Below are positions 35,108-43,787 of a stretch of 64,000 bases of DNA, in pieces. Where the stretch lies: contig NW_008705563.1 of assembly GCF_000186865.1 (NCBI RefSeq), positions 2,350,286 through 2,414,285 of the forward strand, in the 5' to 3' direction. The position numbers and the translations under genes were made by a program. The DNA is from Aureococcus anophagefferens (Eukaryota > Sar > Pelagophyceae > Pelagomonadales > Pelagomonadaceae). A model generated the notes under the pieces. That model was not told the origin of the DNA and searched no databases. It worked only from the letters and a program-made list of their open reading frames with translations. Every line of letters starts with the position of its first letter. Position 1 is the first letter of the stretch.

Positions 35108-36442
35108 TTAGGGCGCCGGCGGAACTGAGGGCGCCGCCGCCGCGTCCCTCGCGCCGAGCTCGTCCTCGAGGCACGCGAGCGTCGCGACGAAGGCCGCGGC
35201 CGCGGGCTCGAGCAGCGCGGGCCCCGTGGAGTCGGCGACGTCGTCCCTCGTGTGGAAGCGCGGGAAGCTGCCCCAGAAGCCGACGGCCTCGTAGCCCTCG
35301 TCGATGAGCTCCGCGACGCCGCCGCCGCCGCCGCCCGGCGACGTCGCCGCGGGCGCGAAGGCCGCGAGGTGCCGCGCCGCGCACGCGCCGACGGCCGACC
35401 CGTTCGCGTACGCGCACTTGGCCCGCTGCACACCCGCCGCGGGGAACGCGCCGTAGGTCACGGTCGCGGAGCCCGCGTGGAGCCAGCCGCCGACCTCGAG
35501 CGGCCCCATGCCCATGTCCGCGAGGCGGTCGTAGAAGTCGGGCAGCCCCATGGACGCGCCGAGCTCGTGGCCCGCCGTCGCGAAGAAGTGGTAGGGCGCC
35601 TTCGCCGTGCCGTTGCGCTGCCGCGCCGCGTGCCAGCGCGCGACGCCGAGCGACAGCGCGACGCCCGGCCCGCGCTCGCCGCCGCAGGCGTGCCAGCCGC
35701 TCAGGCCGCTCTCGACGACGACGGGCGGACGGTAGGGGAACCGGCCCTCGGCGGGCAGCCACGCGTGGACGACCTCGTCGCCGGCGACGGCGCGCCGCGC
35801 CCCGGCGATCTCGACGGACGCGCCGGCGCCGGCGACGAGGGCGGGGTGCGCCGGGGCGACGACGACGGGCGCGCCCCAGGCTTGGGACGCGTTCGCGGAG
35901 AGCACGTCGACGTTCAGCGCGACCGGCAACGTCGGGTCCGCGCCGAGCGCCTCGTTCGCGCCGTTGACGACGACGACGGCGCCGGCGCCGGCGGCGATTT
36001 CGGCCGCGATGGCCGCCTTCGTGGCGTCGTCGAGGCCGATGGCCGACGCGTTGACGACCGCGACGGCGCCGCCGAGCGCGCCCGCGGCGGCGCCCGCGGC
36101 CGCGGGCCAAACGGGGAAGCACTCGACGGAGACGGCGTCGTTGATGGTGAGCGCGCAGGACTCGAAGTCGAAGTAGGGCACCGTGAACGGCAGCGTCTCG
36201 ACGGCGTAGCCCGCCTTCGTCAGTTCCTCGACGTACCAGCGCCGCGCCTCTTTGAGGTTTCGCGAGCCCGTGCGGTGCTCGCCGCTCTTCGAGTAGGCGA
36301 CGACGTCCTCGTAGAGGCGCGCGCCCGACAGGTCGACGGCCGCGGCCGTTCCGAGGACGTCCTCGTAGAGGCGCGCGCCCGATAAATCGACGGCCGCAGT
36401 CGTTCCGAGGAGCGCCAGCCATTGCACGTTCAAGCAGCCCAT
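35108..36442 (-). CDS. secreted M28-like peptidase, probably missing metal ligands
   Basis: 444 residues. The region SGEHRTGSRNLKEARRWYVEELTKAGYAVETLPFTVP is typical of M28 aminopeptidases, and GAVAVVNAS...GAGAVVVVNGANEAL resembles the PA insert. The catalytic part is altered. The expected GxHxD strand reads VVESGLSGWHACGG, and the AxDNAxG site reads GERGPGVALSL. Only FFATAGHELGASM (EE position, one Glu) and FPRFHTRDDVADST (late His) remain. The N-terminus carries a duplicated 18-residue unit with AVDLSGARLYEDV. It may be a non-catalytic binding protein or use unusual ligands. Confidence 0.7.
   Translation of the reverse strand: MGCLNVQWLALLGTTAAVDLSGARLYEDVLGTAAAVDLSGARLYEDVVAYSKSGEHRTGSRNLKEARRWYVEELTKAGYAVETLPFTVPYFDFESCALTINDAVSVECFPVWPAAAGAAAGALGGAVAVVNASAIGLDDATKAAIAAEIAAGAGAVVVVNGANEALGADPTLPVALNVDVLSANASQAWGAPVVVAPAHPALVAGAGASVEIAGARRAVAGDEVVHAWLPAEGRFPYRPPVVVESGLSGWHACGGERGPGVALSLGVARWHAARQRNGTAKAPYHFFATAGHELGASMGLPDFYDRLADMGMGPLEVGGWLHAGSATVTYGAFPAAGVQRAKCAYANGSAVGACAARHLAAFAPAATSPGGGGGGVAELIDEGYEAVGFWGSFPRFHTRDDVADSTGPALLEPAAAAFVATLACLEDELGARDAAAAPSVPPAP
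36302..36409. repeat. 54-bp in-frame tandem duplication in the M28-like gene
   Basis: Copies at 36302-36355 and 36356-36409 share GACGTCCTCGTAGAGG and most of the rest. They add exactly 18 codons and repeat the peptide AVDLSGARLYEDV just after the presumed signal peptide. Several silent differences suggest that it is not brand new. Confidence 0.9.
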
Positions 36443-36529
36443 TTTGCGAACAAAAAGCGCGGTTGTTGAACTTCATCACAGTTTGTGCTGGATCTATCGC
36501 GCGATGATGCGCAGCGAGGCGCAACCAGA

Positions 36530-37618
36530 ATGATGCTGCAATGGGCGATGCTGCTGCCCGTCGCGCTCGCGGCGTGCCCGCCGGACCAGATCGTCTTCGG
36601 CGTGGGGCTGCCCAAGAGCGGCACGCGGTCCATGGGCATGGCCCTGCAAGCGCTCGGCTTTACGGCCTCCAAGGGCATGGTTGGAACGAGAAACAATGGC
36701 GTCGACTATAAATTCCACGCCGATCTCCTGCCCTTCGTCAACGGCAACACCTCGGGCGCGCTCGCGAACCTCGGCGCGTCGAAGACCTGGGCCGGCTCGA
36801 CGCTCTACAACGTCTTCCCCTTCTATGCGCTGCCCTGCGAGCTCGCGGCGCGCTACGACCGGGCGCTCTTCGTGAACGTGGACCGCGAGTGCGGCGCCTG
36901 GGCGCGGAGTGCGCTGCGGCAGCTGTCGTGCGCCTGGCTGAAGCGCGGCTGCGACACGCCGCTCGCCGCGGACGAGCCGCACGACCACACGAGCGTCGGC
37001 TTCCGGTCCACGCGGTGGTACTTCGACCAGCTCGCGCCGGGCCTCGTCGACGGCTTCTGCGCCGACCGGGGGGCGATCTGCACGAAGGCCTCCGGGTCCT
37101 GGAACTTCAACGCGAGCGCGGCGAACTCCACGGCGGCGCTGCGGCGCCTCGAGGCGGTCTGCGCGCGGCACCCCGCGCGCGTCGCCGCCTGCGTGCCGCC
37201 GGCGCGCTACCTCTCGCTCACGCTCGCCGAGGACTCGGCGGAGTTCGAGAAGATCGTGGACTTCCTCGGCTGCGACGGCGCCGACCGGCGCCGCGTGCGG
37301 GCCGCCTGGGACAAGTCCGCGAAGCAGTGGAGCGGCACGCGCGCGGCGCGCCAGCCCAAGCCCGCGCGCGACGCGGCGGCGGACGCGGAGGCGCGCGTCG
37401 ACGCGCCCGCGCCGCGGCGGCCGTCGGTGGCGTCGCGCCGGGACCGGGCCGACGCCGCGCGGCGGGCGCGGGACGAGGGCCGGCGCGGCGACGCGGCGCG
37501 GCGCGACGCCCCGGCGCGAAAGCGCGACAAGGAGCGAAGCAGGCAAGAGAAGAAGGCCCAACTGGGCCTGGGCCTGGGCCTGCGGTCCGCCGCGCGCGCG
37601 AGGGAGGAAGCGACGTAA
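36530..37618 (+). CDS. secretory-pathway sulfotransferase-like protein
   Basis: 362 residues from MMLQWAMLLPVALAACPPDQ (signal peptide); an upstream ATG at 36485 exists but shortens the leader. The PAPS 5'-phosphosulfate loop is IVFGVGLPKSGTRSMGMALQ, and the 3'-phosphate strand is likely ALFVNVDRECGAWARSALRQL (R and S). The later part holds RYLSLTLAEDSAEFEKIVDFLGC, typical of sulfotransferase family proteins in algae. The C-terminal 90 residues are highly basic and repetitive (RRDRADAARRARDEGRRGDAA), unlike the enzyme core. It probably sulfates a glycan or lipid in the Golgi; acceptor unknown. Confidence 0.75.
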   Translation: MMLQWAMLLPVALAACPPDQIVFGVGLPKSGTRSMGMALQALGFTASKGMVGTRNNGVDYKFHADLLPFVNGNTSGALANLGASKTWAGSTLYNVFPFYALPCELAARYDRALFVNVDRECGAWARSALRQLSCAWLKRGCDTPLAADEPHDHTSVGFRSTRWYFDQLAPGLVDGFCADRGAICTKASGSWNFNASAANSTAALRRLEAVCARHPARVAACVPPARYLSLTLAEDSAEFEKIVDFLGCDGADRRRVRAAWDKSAKQWSGTRAARQPKPARDAAADAEARVDAPAPRRPSVASRRDRADAARRARDEGRRGDAARRDAPARKRDKERSRQEKKAQLGLGLGLRSAARAREEAT

Positions 37619-37711
37619 ATTGCTTCGACGTTGAACAAAATGCATGCGGCCGGGCGAATCTTCGCTGGACGAGGCTGCCCCGTCCTCCGTGGATTCGACC
37701 CGACCGCCACC

Positions 37712-38533
37712 ATGCCGCCCGCCTGCTGCGAGAAGTCGCCCTGCGCCTGGCTCTGCCGGGCGCTGTCCTGCTGCGACGTGGGCGCGATCACGGACAACCG
37801 CCGCGGCGTGATCCGGGGCCTCGTCGGCGTCCATATTTTTTGTATTATGATCGGCATCTTCGCCTGCCTCGGCGGCATGTCGAACTCCATGCTCAAGGCC
37901 ACGGCCTGGGCGTCGACGGAGGTCGACCCCGTCTACGACACGGGCGGCGACGACCCGAAGATCTACATCGGCTTCACGGGCGTCCTCTACTCGGGCAAGG
38001 ACGACGACGACGGCGTGCCCGTCGCGGGCCTCGAGAACAACAAGTTCTACAAGTGGAACAAGTTCAAGGACTACGCGCCGTCGTCGGAGGAGGACGGCAT
38101 CGAGGACTGCGAGGCGGCGTCCAAGGGGCTCGTGAGTACGTCGCTCATCGGCGCGCTCTCGCTCCTGCCGTCGATCAACTCGCTTTTGAGCCGCCTGGAC
38201 CCCGCGAAGGACTCGGGCTGCAACAAGTTCCTGAGCGTCATCCCCTCGGTGCTGGGCGCCGTCAACACGCTCATCGCCGTCGCGTCCTTCAAGAGCGACT
38301 GCTACGACGTCTTCCCCTCGAAGCTGTCCGTCAACGGGTTGAAGATCGCGGACGTCGCGCCGGAGCTCGGCGCGGGCTTCTTCTTCGAGGTCATCATCGC
38401 CGTCTTCGGCATCACGACGGGCCTCCTCATGCTCGTCCTGGGCCTCCCGCCGAAGAGCACCGAGGAGGCCGGCGCGCTCAAGGACGGCGAGGGCGGGAGC
38501 GACGTCGCGGCCACGGGCGACGACTACCTCTAG
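37712..38533 (+). CDS. four-span membrane protein, claudin/amastin-like shape
   Basis: 273 residues from MPPACCEKSPCAWLC. The context GCCACCATG is a textbook strong eukaryotic start and excludes the upstream ATG at 37631. TM1 is GLVGVHIFCIMIGIFACLGG. A long first loop contains acidic clusters and YIGFTGVLYSGKDDDD. TM2 is around STSLIGALSLLPSINSLL and TM3 around VIPSVLGAVNTLIAVASF. TM4 is FFFEVIIAVFGITTGLLMLVLGL. A Cys-rich start (CCEKSPCAWLCRALSCC) may be palmitoylated. The topology resembles tetraspan junction or surface proteins. No family assignment is secure. Confidence 0.75.
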   Translation: MPPACCEKSPCAWLCRALSCCDVGAITDNRRGVIRGLVGVHIFCIMIGIFACLGGMSNSMLKATAWASTEVDPVYDTGGDDPKIYIGFTGVLYSGKDDDDGVPVAGLENNKFYKWNKFKDYAPSSEEDGIEDCEAASKGLVSTSLIGALSLLPSINSLLSRLDPAKDSGCNKFLSVIPSVLGAVNTLIAVASFKSDCYDVFPSKLSVNGLKIADVAPELGAGFFFEVIIAVFGITTGLLMLVLGLPPKSTEEAGALKDGEGGSDVAATGDDYL

Positions 38534-38556
38534 ATGCCCCTCGTCCGCCCCCCGTG

Positions 38557-39975
38557 TTAAAATCCCTCCTCGTCGTCCGTCGCGTCGTCCCCGTGGCGCG
38601 CGCCGGGGAGGTCCTCGGGCCGCGGCCACCACGCGTCGAAGTCCGCGCGCTCGTCGACGGTGGGCTCGCGATCGAAGTTCATCCGGTTCAGCTCCGGGTT
38701 CGACGTGCATTTCCAGCCCGCCGCCATCAAGCGCTGCCACTCCTCGACCGTGAGCACGGGCTTGTCCGGGACGTCCTCCGGCGGGACCGTCGACGTCTCC
38801 CGCAGCGCCGCGGCGAACGCCTCGTCGTCCTCGAGCTCCTTGACGGCCCTCGCGAGCGCCTCGTCCGCCTCCGTCGGCGGCTCCGCCGGCGGCTCCGCCG
38901 GCGGGTTCGGCGGCGCCGGCGCCGGTGGCTTCGGCGGCGCCGGCGGCGCCGGCGACCAGGCCGGCCAGGCGCCGACGCGGACCGCGGCGAGCGCGACCGC
39001 GCGCGTCCCCTCCCCCCCTCCCTCGTGGCCGCCGAGCGCGCGCAGCGCCGGGAGCGCGGCCGCGAGCTTCGCGCAGCCCCGGGCGACGTCCAGCACGTCC
39101 CCGCGGAGCGTCGCGTACTGGAGGCGGCGGAGCTCGTCGCCGCCGCCGGCCGTCGCCGCCGCCGCGGCCGCGGGCGACGCGCCGGACAGCCCGTAGAAGA
39201 GGGGCGGCGCCGCGTCGTGGGCCTCGGCCTGGGCGTCCGCGGCGGCGATGGCGTCGGCGAGGGTCGCGCCGTCGGCGAGGCGGCCGTCGTCGCCGGGCGC
39301 AAAGCACGCGACGGCGGGCAACCCCGCGGATTCCGCCGCGATCGCGGCGCCCGCGGCCTCCGCGGCCGAGCGCGCGGCGACGACGACGACCTCGGCGCCG
39401 CCGTCGAAGAAGGCGCGGCAGGCCGGCGCGTGGTGCTCGGCGTAGGCGAAGGCGCCGTCGCGGCGTTCGCCCGCGAAGGGCAGCGCGCCCGCGACGACGG
39501 CGACGCGGCCGGGCGCCAGGGCGCGCTCGACGCGAAAGTCCCGGAGGTGCTCCGCGGCGAGGCGGCAGGCGTCGTCGACCGCGTCGGGCGGGAGGCCCCG
39601 CGGGAGGCGCGTCGTCGGCGTCACCAGGAGGAGGTTCGCGCCCGCGCGCTCGGCGGCGGCGGCGTGTTCCCGGAACGCGGCGTCGAGCGCGGCGCGGCCC
39701 TCGGCGTCGGCGACGAGCTCGTAGGCCGCCGCGAAGCCCCGCGCCTCCAGCGCCGGCGCCACCTGCGCCTCGACGCCGCCGTCCGTGAGGAACCGGCGCC
39801 CGGCGTCGCAGAGCGCGCCCGAGGCTTCGCCGATCTGCAGATCCGCGATGCGCTGCTCGAGCGTCGACGCGAGCGCCTCGAAGCGGGGGCAGTTGAAGGG
39901 CACCTCGAAGGCCTCGCGCGAGAAGTCGAGGCCATCGTAGGTGCAGTAGGTCCCGTCGTATTTGCCTAGCTGCAT
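38557..39975 (-). CDS. homocysteine S-methyltransferase-like protein, apparently without zinc ligands
   Basis: 472 residues from MQLGKYDGTYCTYDGLDFSR; the longer upstream frame is the antisense of Maf. The pattern ANLLLVTPTTRLPRGLPPDAVDDACRLAAEHLRDF...GRVAVVAGALPFAGE...YAEHHAPACRAFFDGGAEVVVVAARSAAEAAGAAIAAESAGLPAVACFAPGDDGRLADGATLADAIAA follows the Hcy-methyltransferase barrel (tnTyxa, vaGSigPyg, f..GvDlla.ET, p.w.Sf). The NC and GGCC zinc motifs are not seen. The last 130 residues are Pro-rich, then end in LTVEEWQRLMAAGWKCTSNPELNR and acidic residues. The enzymatic role is doubtful. Tail to tail with the tetraspan gene, 23 bp. Confidence 0.55.
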   Translation of the reverse strand: MQLGKYDGTYCTYDGLDFSREAFEVPFNCPRFEALASTLEQRIADLQIGEASGALCDAGRRFLTDGGVEAQVAPALEARGFAAAYELVADAEGRAALDAAFREHAAAAERAGANLLLVTPTTRLPRGLPPDAVDDACRLAAEHLRDFRVERALAPGRVAVVAGALPFAGERRDGAFAYAEHHAPACRAFFDGGAEVVVVAARSAAEAAGAAIAAESAGLPAVACFAPGDDGRLADGATLADAIAAADAQAEAHDAAPPLFYGLSGASPAAAAAATAGGGDELRRLQYATLRGDVLDVARGCAKLAAALPALRALGGHEGGGEGTRAVALAAVRVGAWPAWSPAPPAPPKPPAPAPPNPPAEPPAEPPTEADEALARAVKELEDDEAFAAALRETSTVPPEDVPDKPVLTVEEWQRLMAAGWKCTSNPELNRMNFDREPTVDERADFDAWWPRPEDLPGARHGDDATDDEEGF

Positions 39976-40080
39976 CGTACAAGGGGCAGCCTCGGAGGGC
40001 AAACGAGCTTGTTTGAAGCTTGGGAGCCGCGACGGTGAACCAAGGTCTTGCCTCGCACTGCTCGCACTGCAGCCAGCGCG

Positions 40081-40689
40081 ATGCTGCTGAAAGAAGCGCT
40101 CCAGTCCGTGACGGCCATCGTGTTGGCGTCGGGCTCGCCGCGGCGTAGAGAGCTGCTCGGCCAGATGCTGCCCAAAGATGTGTCCTTCGTCGTGCAAAAG
40201 AGCACCTTCGACGAGGACCTGCCGAAGGGCGACGACGCGGCGCTCTACTGCGTGCGCACGGCGGAGAAGAAGGGCGAGGAGGTCTGCGCGGCGATCAACG
40301 ATCCGTCGCGGCTCATCATTTCCGCCGACACCGTCGTCGTATTGGACAACGTCGTCCTCGAGAAGCCGGCCGACGAGGCGCACGCCGTGGCGATGCTCAG
40401 GAGCCTCAGCGGGCGGTCCCACGACGTCGTGACGGGCTGCGCGCTCTTCCACGGCGGCCGCGCGACGACGTTCTACGAGCGGACGGCCGTGCAGTTCTCG
40501 AGCCTCTCCGACGACGCCATCGCCGCCTACGCGGCGACGGGCGACCCGCTCGACAAGGCCGGCGGCTACGGCATCCAGGGCCGCGCGGGCGCCTTCGTTC
40601 AACGGGTCGACGGCTGCTACTACAACGTCGTCGGCTTCCCGCTGAACCGCCTCTCCCGGGAGATCGCGGCGTTCCTCGCCGAGACCTAA
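40081..40689 (+). CDS. Maf-type nucleoside triphosphate pyrophosphatase
   Basis: 202 residues from MLLKEALQSVTAIVLASGSP (an upstream ATG at 40048 adds 11). Maf motifs: LASGSPRRRELLGQM (nucleotide-binding start), FDEDLPKG, VRTAEKKGEEV, LIISADTVVVLDNVVLEKP (SADTvV motif with the catalytic Asp), AVAMLRSLSGRSHDVVTGCAL, and GDPLDKAGGYGIQGRAGAFVQRVDGCYYNVVGFPLNRL. The family hydrolyses dTTP/UTP or modified nucleotides to monophosphates, sanitising the pool. Length is near the usual 190-210. It converges on the RsmH gene through a duplicated 35-bp 3' segment. Confidence 0.95.
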   Translation: MLLKEALQSVTAIVLASGSPRRRELLGQMLPKDVSFVVQKSTFDEDLPKGDDAALYCVRTAEKKGEEVCAAINDPSRLIISADTVVVLDNVVLEKPADEAHAVAMLRSLSGRSHDVVTGCALFHGGRATTFYERTAVQFSSLSDDAIAAYAATGDPLDKAGGYGIQGRAGAFVQRVDGCYYNVVGFPLNRLSREIAAFLAET

Positions 40690-40743
40690 GATTAATCCTG
40701 ACTGCGGTCCTCGCCGAGACCGAAGATTAATCCTTACTGCGGA
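40674..40743. repeat. 35-bp tandem duplication at convergent 3' ends
   Basis: Copies at 40674-40708 and 40709-40743 share CCTCGCCGAGACC, AAGATTAATCCT and ACTGCGG. Copy one carries the Maf stop codon, copy two the RsmH stop codon. Thus each gene's last codons have a near-copy in the other gene's 3' region. Confidence 0.9.
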
Positions 40744-41941
40744 CGCACCACCGGAGCTTGCAGCAGCCGGAGCGGCTGTTCGCGCGCCGCTCCTCGGGCG
40801 ACGCGCGGACGGGGCGCCGCGCCACGGCGGAGTAGACGTTCGCGGCGAGGCCCTTCTTGAACGCCTGCTTCACGCGCCGGTCCTCGCCCGAGTGGAACGT
40901 CAAAACGACGGCGCGGCCGCCGGGCGCGAGCGCGTCCGGCAGGCTCGCCAAGAGCGCGTCGAGCGACGCGAATTCGTCGTTGACGGCGACGCGCAGGGCC
41001 TGCATGGCGCGCTTGACGGCGTCGTCGTCCGCCGTCTCCTCCTCGAGGGCGACTCCCCTCACTCGCTCCGCGAAGGCCGTCGTCGTCGCCGGCGTCGGCG
41101 CGCGCCGCGCGGCCACGGCGAGCTCCCGCGCGTCGCGCTTCCCAAAGTCCGCCGCGGTCCGGAACGCGGCCGCGACGTCGGCCGTCGAGCTCCGCGCGAG
41201 CCAGTCCGCCGCGGTCTCGCCGCGCGACGTGTCCATCCTCATGTCGAGGGGACCCTCGCGCTTGTACGTGAATCCGCGCTCCGGGTCGTCGACCTGCATG
41301 GACGAGCACCCCAGGTCCGCGAGGAGCGCGTCGACCGCGAGGCCCCGTCGAGCCAGCTCGTCGCCGACGGCGGCGTAGTTTGAGTGCATCTGCTCCAGGG
41401 TCACCTCGCCGCTCGCCGCGCGCGGCGCCTCCGCGAGGCGCGCGGCCGTCTTCGCGAGCTCCTCTCCGTCGCGGTCGACGCCGAGGAGCCGCGCGCCGCG
41501 GGGCAGCGCCGCGACGAGGGCCGTCGAGTGGCCGCCGTAGCCCAGGGTGCAGTCGACGGCGACGGCGGCGTCGCCGACGCGCAGGTGCTCGAGGCACTCG
41601 GCGACCATGATGGGCACGTGCGTGCCCGCGGGCGTGCCGCCCTTCACCAGCACCCGCTCGACGGTCGCCGCGTCGTTCGCGCGCTCCTTGTATTTTTCGC
41701 TGAAGTTCCGCGGGTAGCGGCCGGCGTAGCGCTTGCGCCGCACGCGAGGCGCGGCCGCGCCGTCGTCGGCGACGTCGCGAGCGGCCGCGGCGTCGTCGCC
41801 CGCTGTGGCGGCGGCGCGCAGGCCCGGCAGGCGGAGGCTGGAGTCGCATAGATTGCGCGTGGGCGCGTGCGAGAAGCTCCGCACCAAGGAGCGCGTGGCT
41901 GCCCAGACGAAGGCGCGCAACAGAGGGGAACGATGCCTCAT
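40727..41941 (-). CDS. organellar 16S/12S rRNA m4C methyltransferase RsmH (MraW/METTL15)
   Basis: 404 residues. An organellar presequence (MRHRSPLLRAFVWAATRSLV RSFSHAP) is followed by the MraW core: HVPIMVAECLEHLRVGDAAVAVDCTLGYGGHSTALV (SAM loop), LLGVDRDGEEL, LEQMHSNYAAVGDEL, VDALLADLGCSSMQVDDPERGFTYKREGPLDMRMD (highly conserved), AMQALRVAVNDEFASLDALL and GGRAVVLTFHSGEDRRVKQAF. It methylates N4 of the decoding-site cytidine of small-subunit rRNA, here in plastid or mitochondrion. The family's C-terminal NxRSRSAKLR block appears as ANSRSGCCKLRWCVRSKD. Confidence 0.95.
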   Translation of the reverse strand: MRHRSPLLRAFVWAATRSLVRSFSHAPTRNLCDSSLRLPGLRAAATAGDDAAAARDVADDGAAAPRVRRKRYAGRYPRNFSEKYKERANDAATVERVLVKGGTPAGTHVPIMVAECLEHLRVGDAAVAVDCTLGYGGHSTALVAALPRGARLLGVDRDGEELAKTAARLAEAPRAASGEVTLEQMHSNYAAVGDELARRGLAVDALLADLGCSSMQVDDPERGFTYKREGPLDMRMDTSRGETAADWLARSSTADVAAAFRTAADFGKRDARELAVAARRAPTPATTTAFAERVRGVALEEETADDDAVKRAMQALRVAVNDEFASLDALLASLPDALAPGGRAVVLTFHSGEDRRVKQAFKKGLAANVYSAVARRPVRASPEERRANSRSGCCKLRWCVRSKD

Positions 41942-42020
41942 TGCGCAGCTCGATTGTTAGTTGAGTGCCATCGCAGCTTCACACGTTTCGCTTCAGCTTG
42001 AACCTCAACACTGCCCTACC

Positions 42021-43616
42021 TTACACGAGCCCGATGTCGCTCTCCTTGTCGTGGTCGCCGGGCTCGAACGGGGTCGCGCCTTCGACGACGGTGACGTCGC
42101 TGGGGCCGAGGTCGGTGTACATGGGCCCCATGAACTTGGCGCTGACGGCCTCCCCGCTCCGCTCCGCCTGGTCCTTCAGCTTCTGCGCGAGCTCGTAGGC
42201 GAAGGCCTCGGGGTCGCGCGCCGTCGCGTCGTCCTCGTCCTCGTCGTCGTCGTCGACGTCGTAGCCCGGCGCGCGGCGGTCGAAGGCGCAGGAGAGCGAG
42301 AACCGCGGCCGCTTCGTGCACGGCCGGTCCTCGACGGGCACGGTCCGCGCGAGGTAGACGACGAGCCGCCCGGGCAGGGGCAGGACGTGGTGGGCCGCGC
42401 CGGCGTCGTCGTGCACGACGAGCGTGCCGCCGTCGGCGTGGGACCAGTCCCGCGGGTTGACGAAGAGCGTCGCGACGATCTCGCGGTCGTCGGCGTCGTC
42501 GTAGGGCGACCAGTCCTCGCGCTTCGCGCGGGCCGACCCGTCGGGCGCGTAGGCGGCGAGGCGGACGGCGTCGGGCACGGCCAGCGCGTCGTCGAGCTCC
42601 AGGCCCCGCTCGAGCTCGTAGGCGACGCCGACGACGGCCTGCACCGCCGCGCGGTACGCCATCGCGGCCTCGTCGTCGGGCTCGTGGCGCTCGAAGACGT
42701 CGAAGAGCGACGCGTCGAGCGCCGCGATGGTCGGCAGGCCCAGGGCCACGGGCAGGGGCGCCTCGGCCGCGCCGTCGTCGCCGCGCGCGGGCCGCAGGCC
42801 CCCGTGGGCCAAAGCGCGGCACGCGTGGTCGTAGATCGCGTCCGCGTCCTCCTTCGCCAGGACGTCGTCGAGGACGCAGAAGCCCCGCGCCTTGAGCGAC
42901 GCGAGGGCCTCCCGGCCGGGCCCGAGCTTGAAGGCCGTGCGCGCGAGCACGGTCTCGAAGGGCGTGTGGAGCACCTTGTCCTCGCGTGTTTTTTCGCCGG
43001 GTTCATCGCTCGCCGCGGCGCTCGCGACGATGCGCTCGGCGATGCGCGTCTCCGCGTCCTCCAGCGTGCGCAGCATGACGTTGACCAGGTCCTCGCCGGG
43101 CCCCGCGGCGCGGAACGCGCCCGTGTCCTCGAGCTCGTCGACGCCGCCGGCGCTCCCGAGGAGCGCGCGCGCGAGCCGCAGCTGCTTCTTCGCCTCCGTG
43201 CGCGCGACGGTCCCCGCGGCGCTCCGCGCCGACGCCGCGTCCGTCGCCGCGCGCCGCGCGCGCGCCGCGCGCACGCGGGCGACGACGGCCGCGTCCGGCG
43301 CGCCCTCGGCGATCAAGGGCAGCACCGCGGCCTGGCCGCCCGCGCCGTGCTTCACGAGCGCGTCCTGGAGCGACGCGACCGTTTGGTCGGGCGCCATGCC
43401 GAGCCCTTCCGCGATGGCCGCCACGTCCGTGGTTTTGCTGTGCTCCAGGGCCAGGGCCCGGCTCAGCGCCGTCGCACTCGTCTTGTCGTTCTTGGCGCCG
43501 ACGCGCGCCACGGGGTCGACCGTGGCCTCGGGCGCCGCGGGGGCCGCCATGAGCGGCGCGTCGTCGTCGGAATCCACGATGTTGTCCCAGCGCGAGTAAT
43601 CGAAGAGGGCCGCCAT
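42021..43616 (-). CDS. prolyl-hydroxylase-like 2OG oxygenase fold lacking iron ligands
   Basis: 531 residues. Residues 1-220 are Ala-rich helical. The region about 225-440 resembles EGLN-type PHD enzymes: LKARGFCVLDDVLAKEDADAIYDHA, VRLAAYAPDG, REIVATLFVNPRDWSHADGGTLVVHDD, LPLPGRLVVYLARTVPVEDRP, KRPRFSLSCAF. In true PHDs the HxD iron motif precedes the conserved double strand and a second His follows. Here the positions read KREDW and RTVPVED. The 2OG-binding Arg (KRPRF) is kept. The tail is acidic. Likely a pseudoenzyme or substrate-binding protein. It follows RsmH on the same strand, 79 bp away. Confidence 0.7.
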   Translation of the reverse strand: MAALFDYSRWDNIVDSDDDAPLMAAPAAPEATVDPVARVGAKNDKTSATALSRALALEHSKTTDVAAIAEGLGMAPDQTVASLQDALVKHGAGGQAAVLPLIAEGAPDAAVVARVRAARARRAATDAASARSAAGTVARTEAKKQLRLARALLGSAGGVDELEDTGAFRAAGPGEDLVNVMLRTLEDAETRIAERIVASAAASDEPGEKTREDKVLHTPFETVLARTAFKLGPGREALASLKARGFCVLDDVLAKEDADAIYDHACRALAHGGLRPARGDDGAAEAPLPVALGLPTIAALDASLFDVFERHEPDDEAAMAYRAAVQAVVGVAYELERGLELDDALAVPDAVRLAAYAPDGSARAKREDWSPYDDADDREIVATLFVNPRDWSHADGGTLVVHDDAGAAHHVLPLPGRLVVYLARTVPVEDRPCTKRPRFSLSCAFDRRAPGYDVDDDDEDEDDATARDPEAFAYELAQKLKDQAERSGEAVSAKFMGPMYTDLGPSDVTVVEGATPFEPGDHDKESDIGLV

Positions 43617-43787
43617 GCTGCCCGAGAGTTTACTTGAAAATGCACTTGCCGTGAAACATTACCCCGTCCGCGAACTCGCAAGCAAAAACTGAGGCTGGTG
43701 CTTGGTGCGGCTTGTCGCACGTAGGCACCAAGGGGAGCAGCGCGTCGCGCGGTCGACACGGGAGGGAGATCACCCCCGCATCGTCCG

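Noticed and set aside
36494..39982. An 1162-codon minus frame
   Set aside because: Runs antisense to the sulfotransferase and tetraspan genes, which have clear motifs and start contexts. Only composition keeps it open.
40048..40602. Minus-strand extension of the Hcy-methyltransferase-like gene
   Set aside because: That part is antisense to the well-supported Maf gene; the inner ATG at 39975 starts the folded protein.
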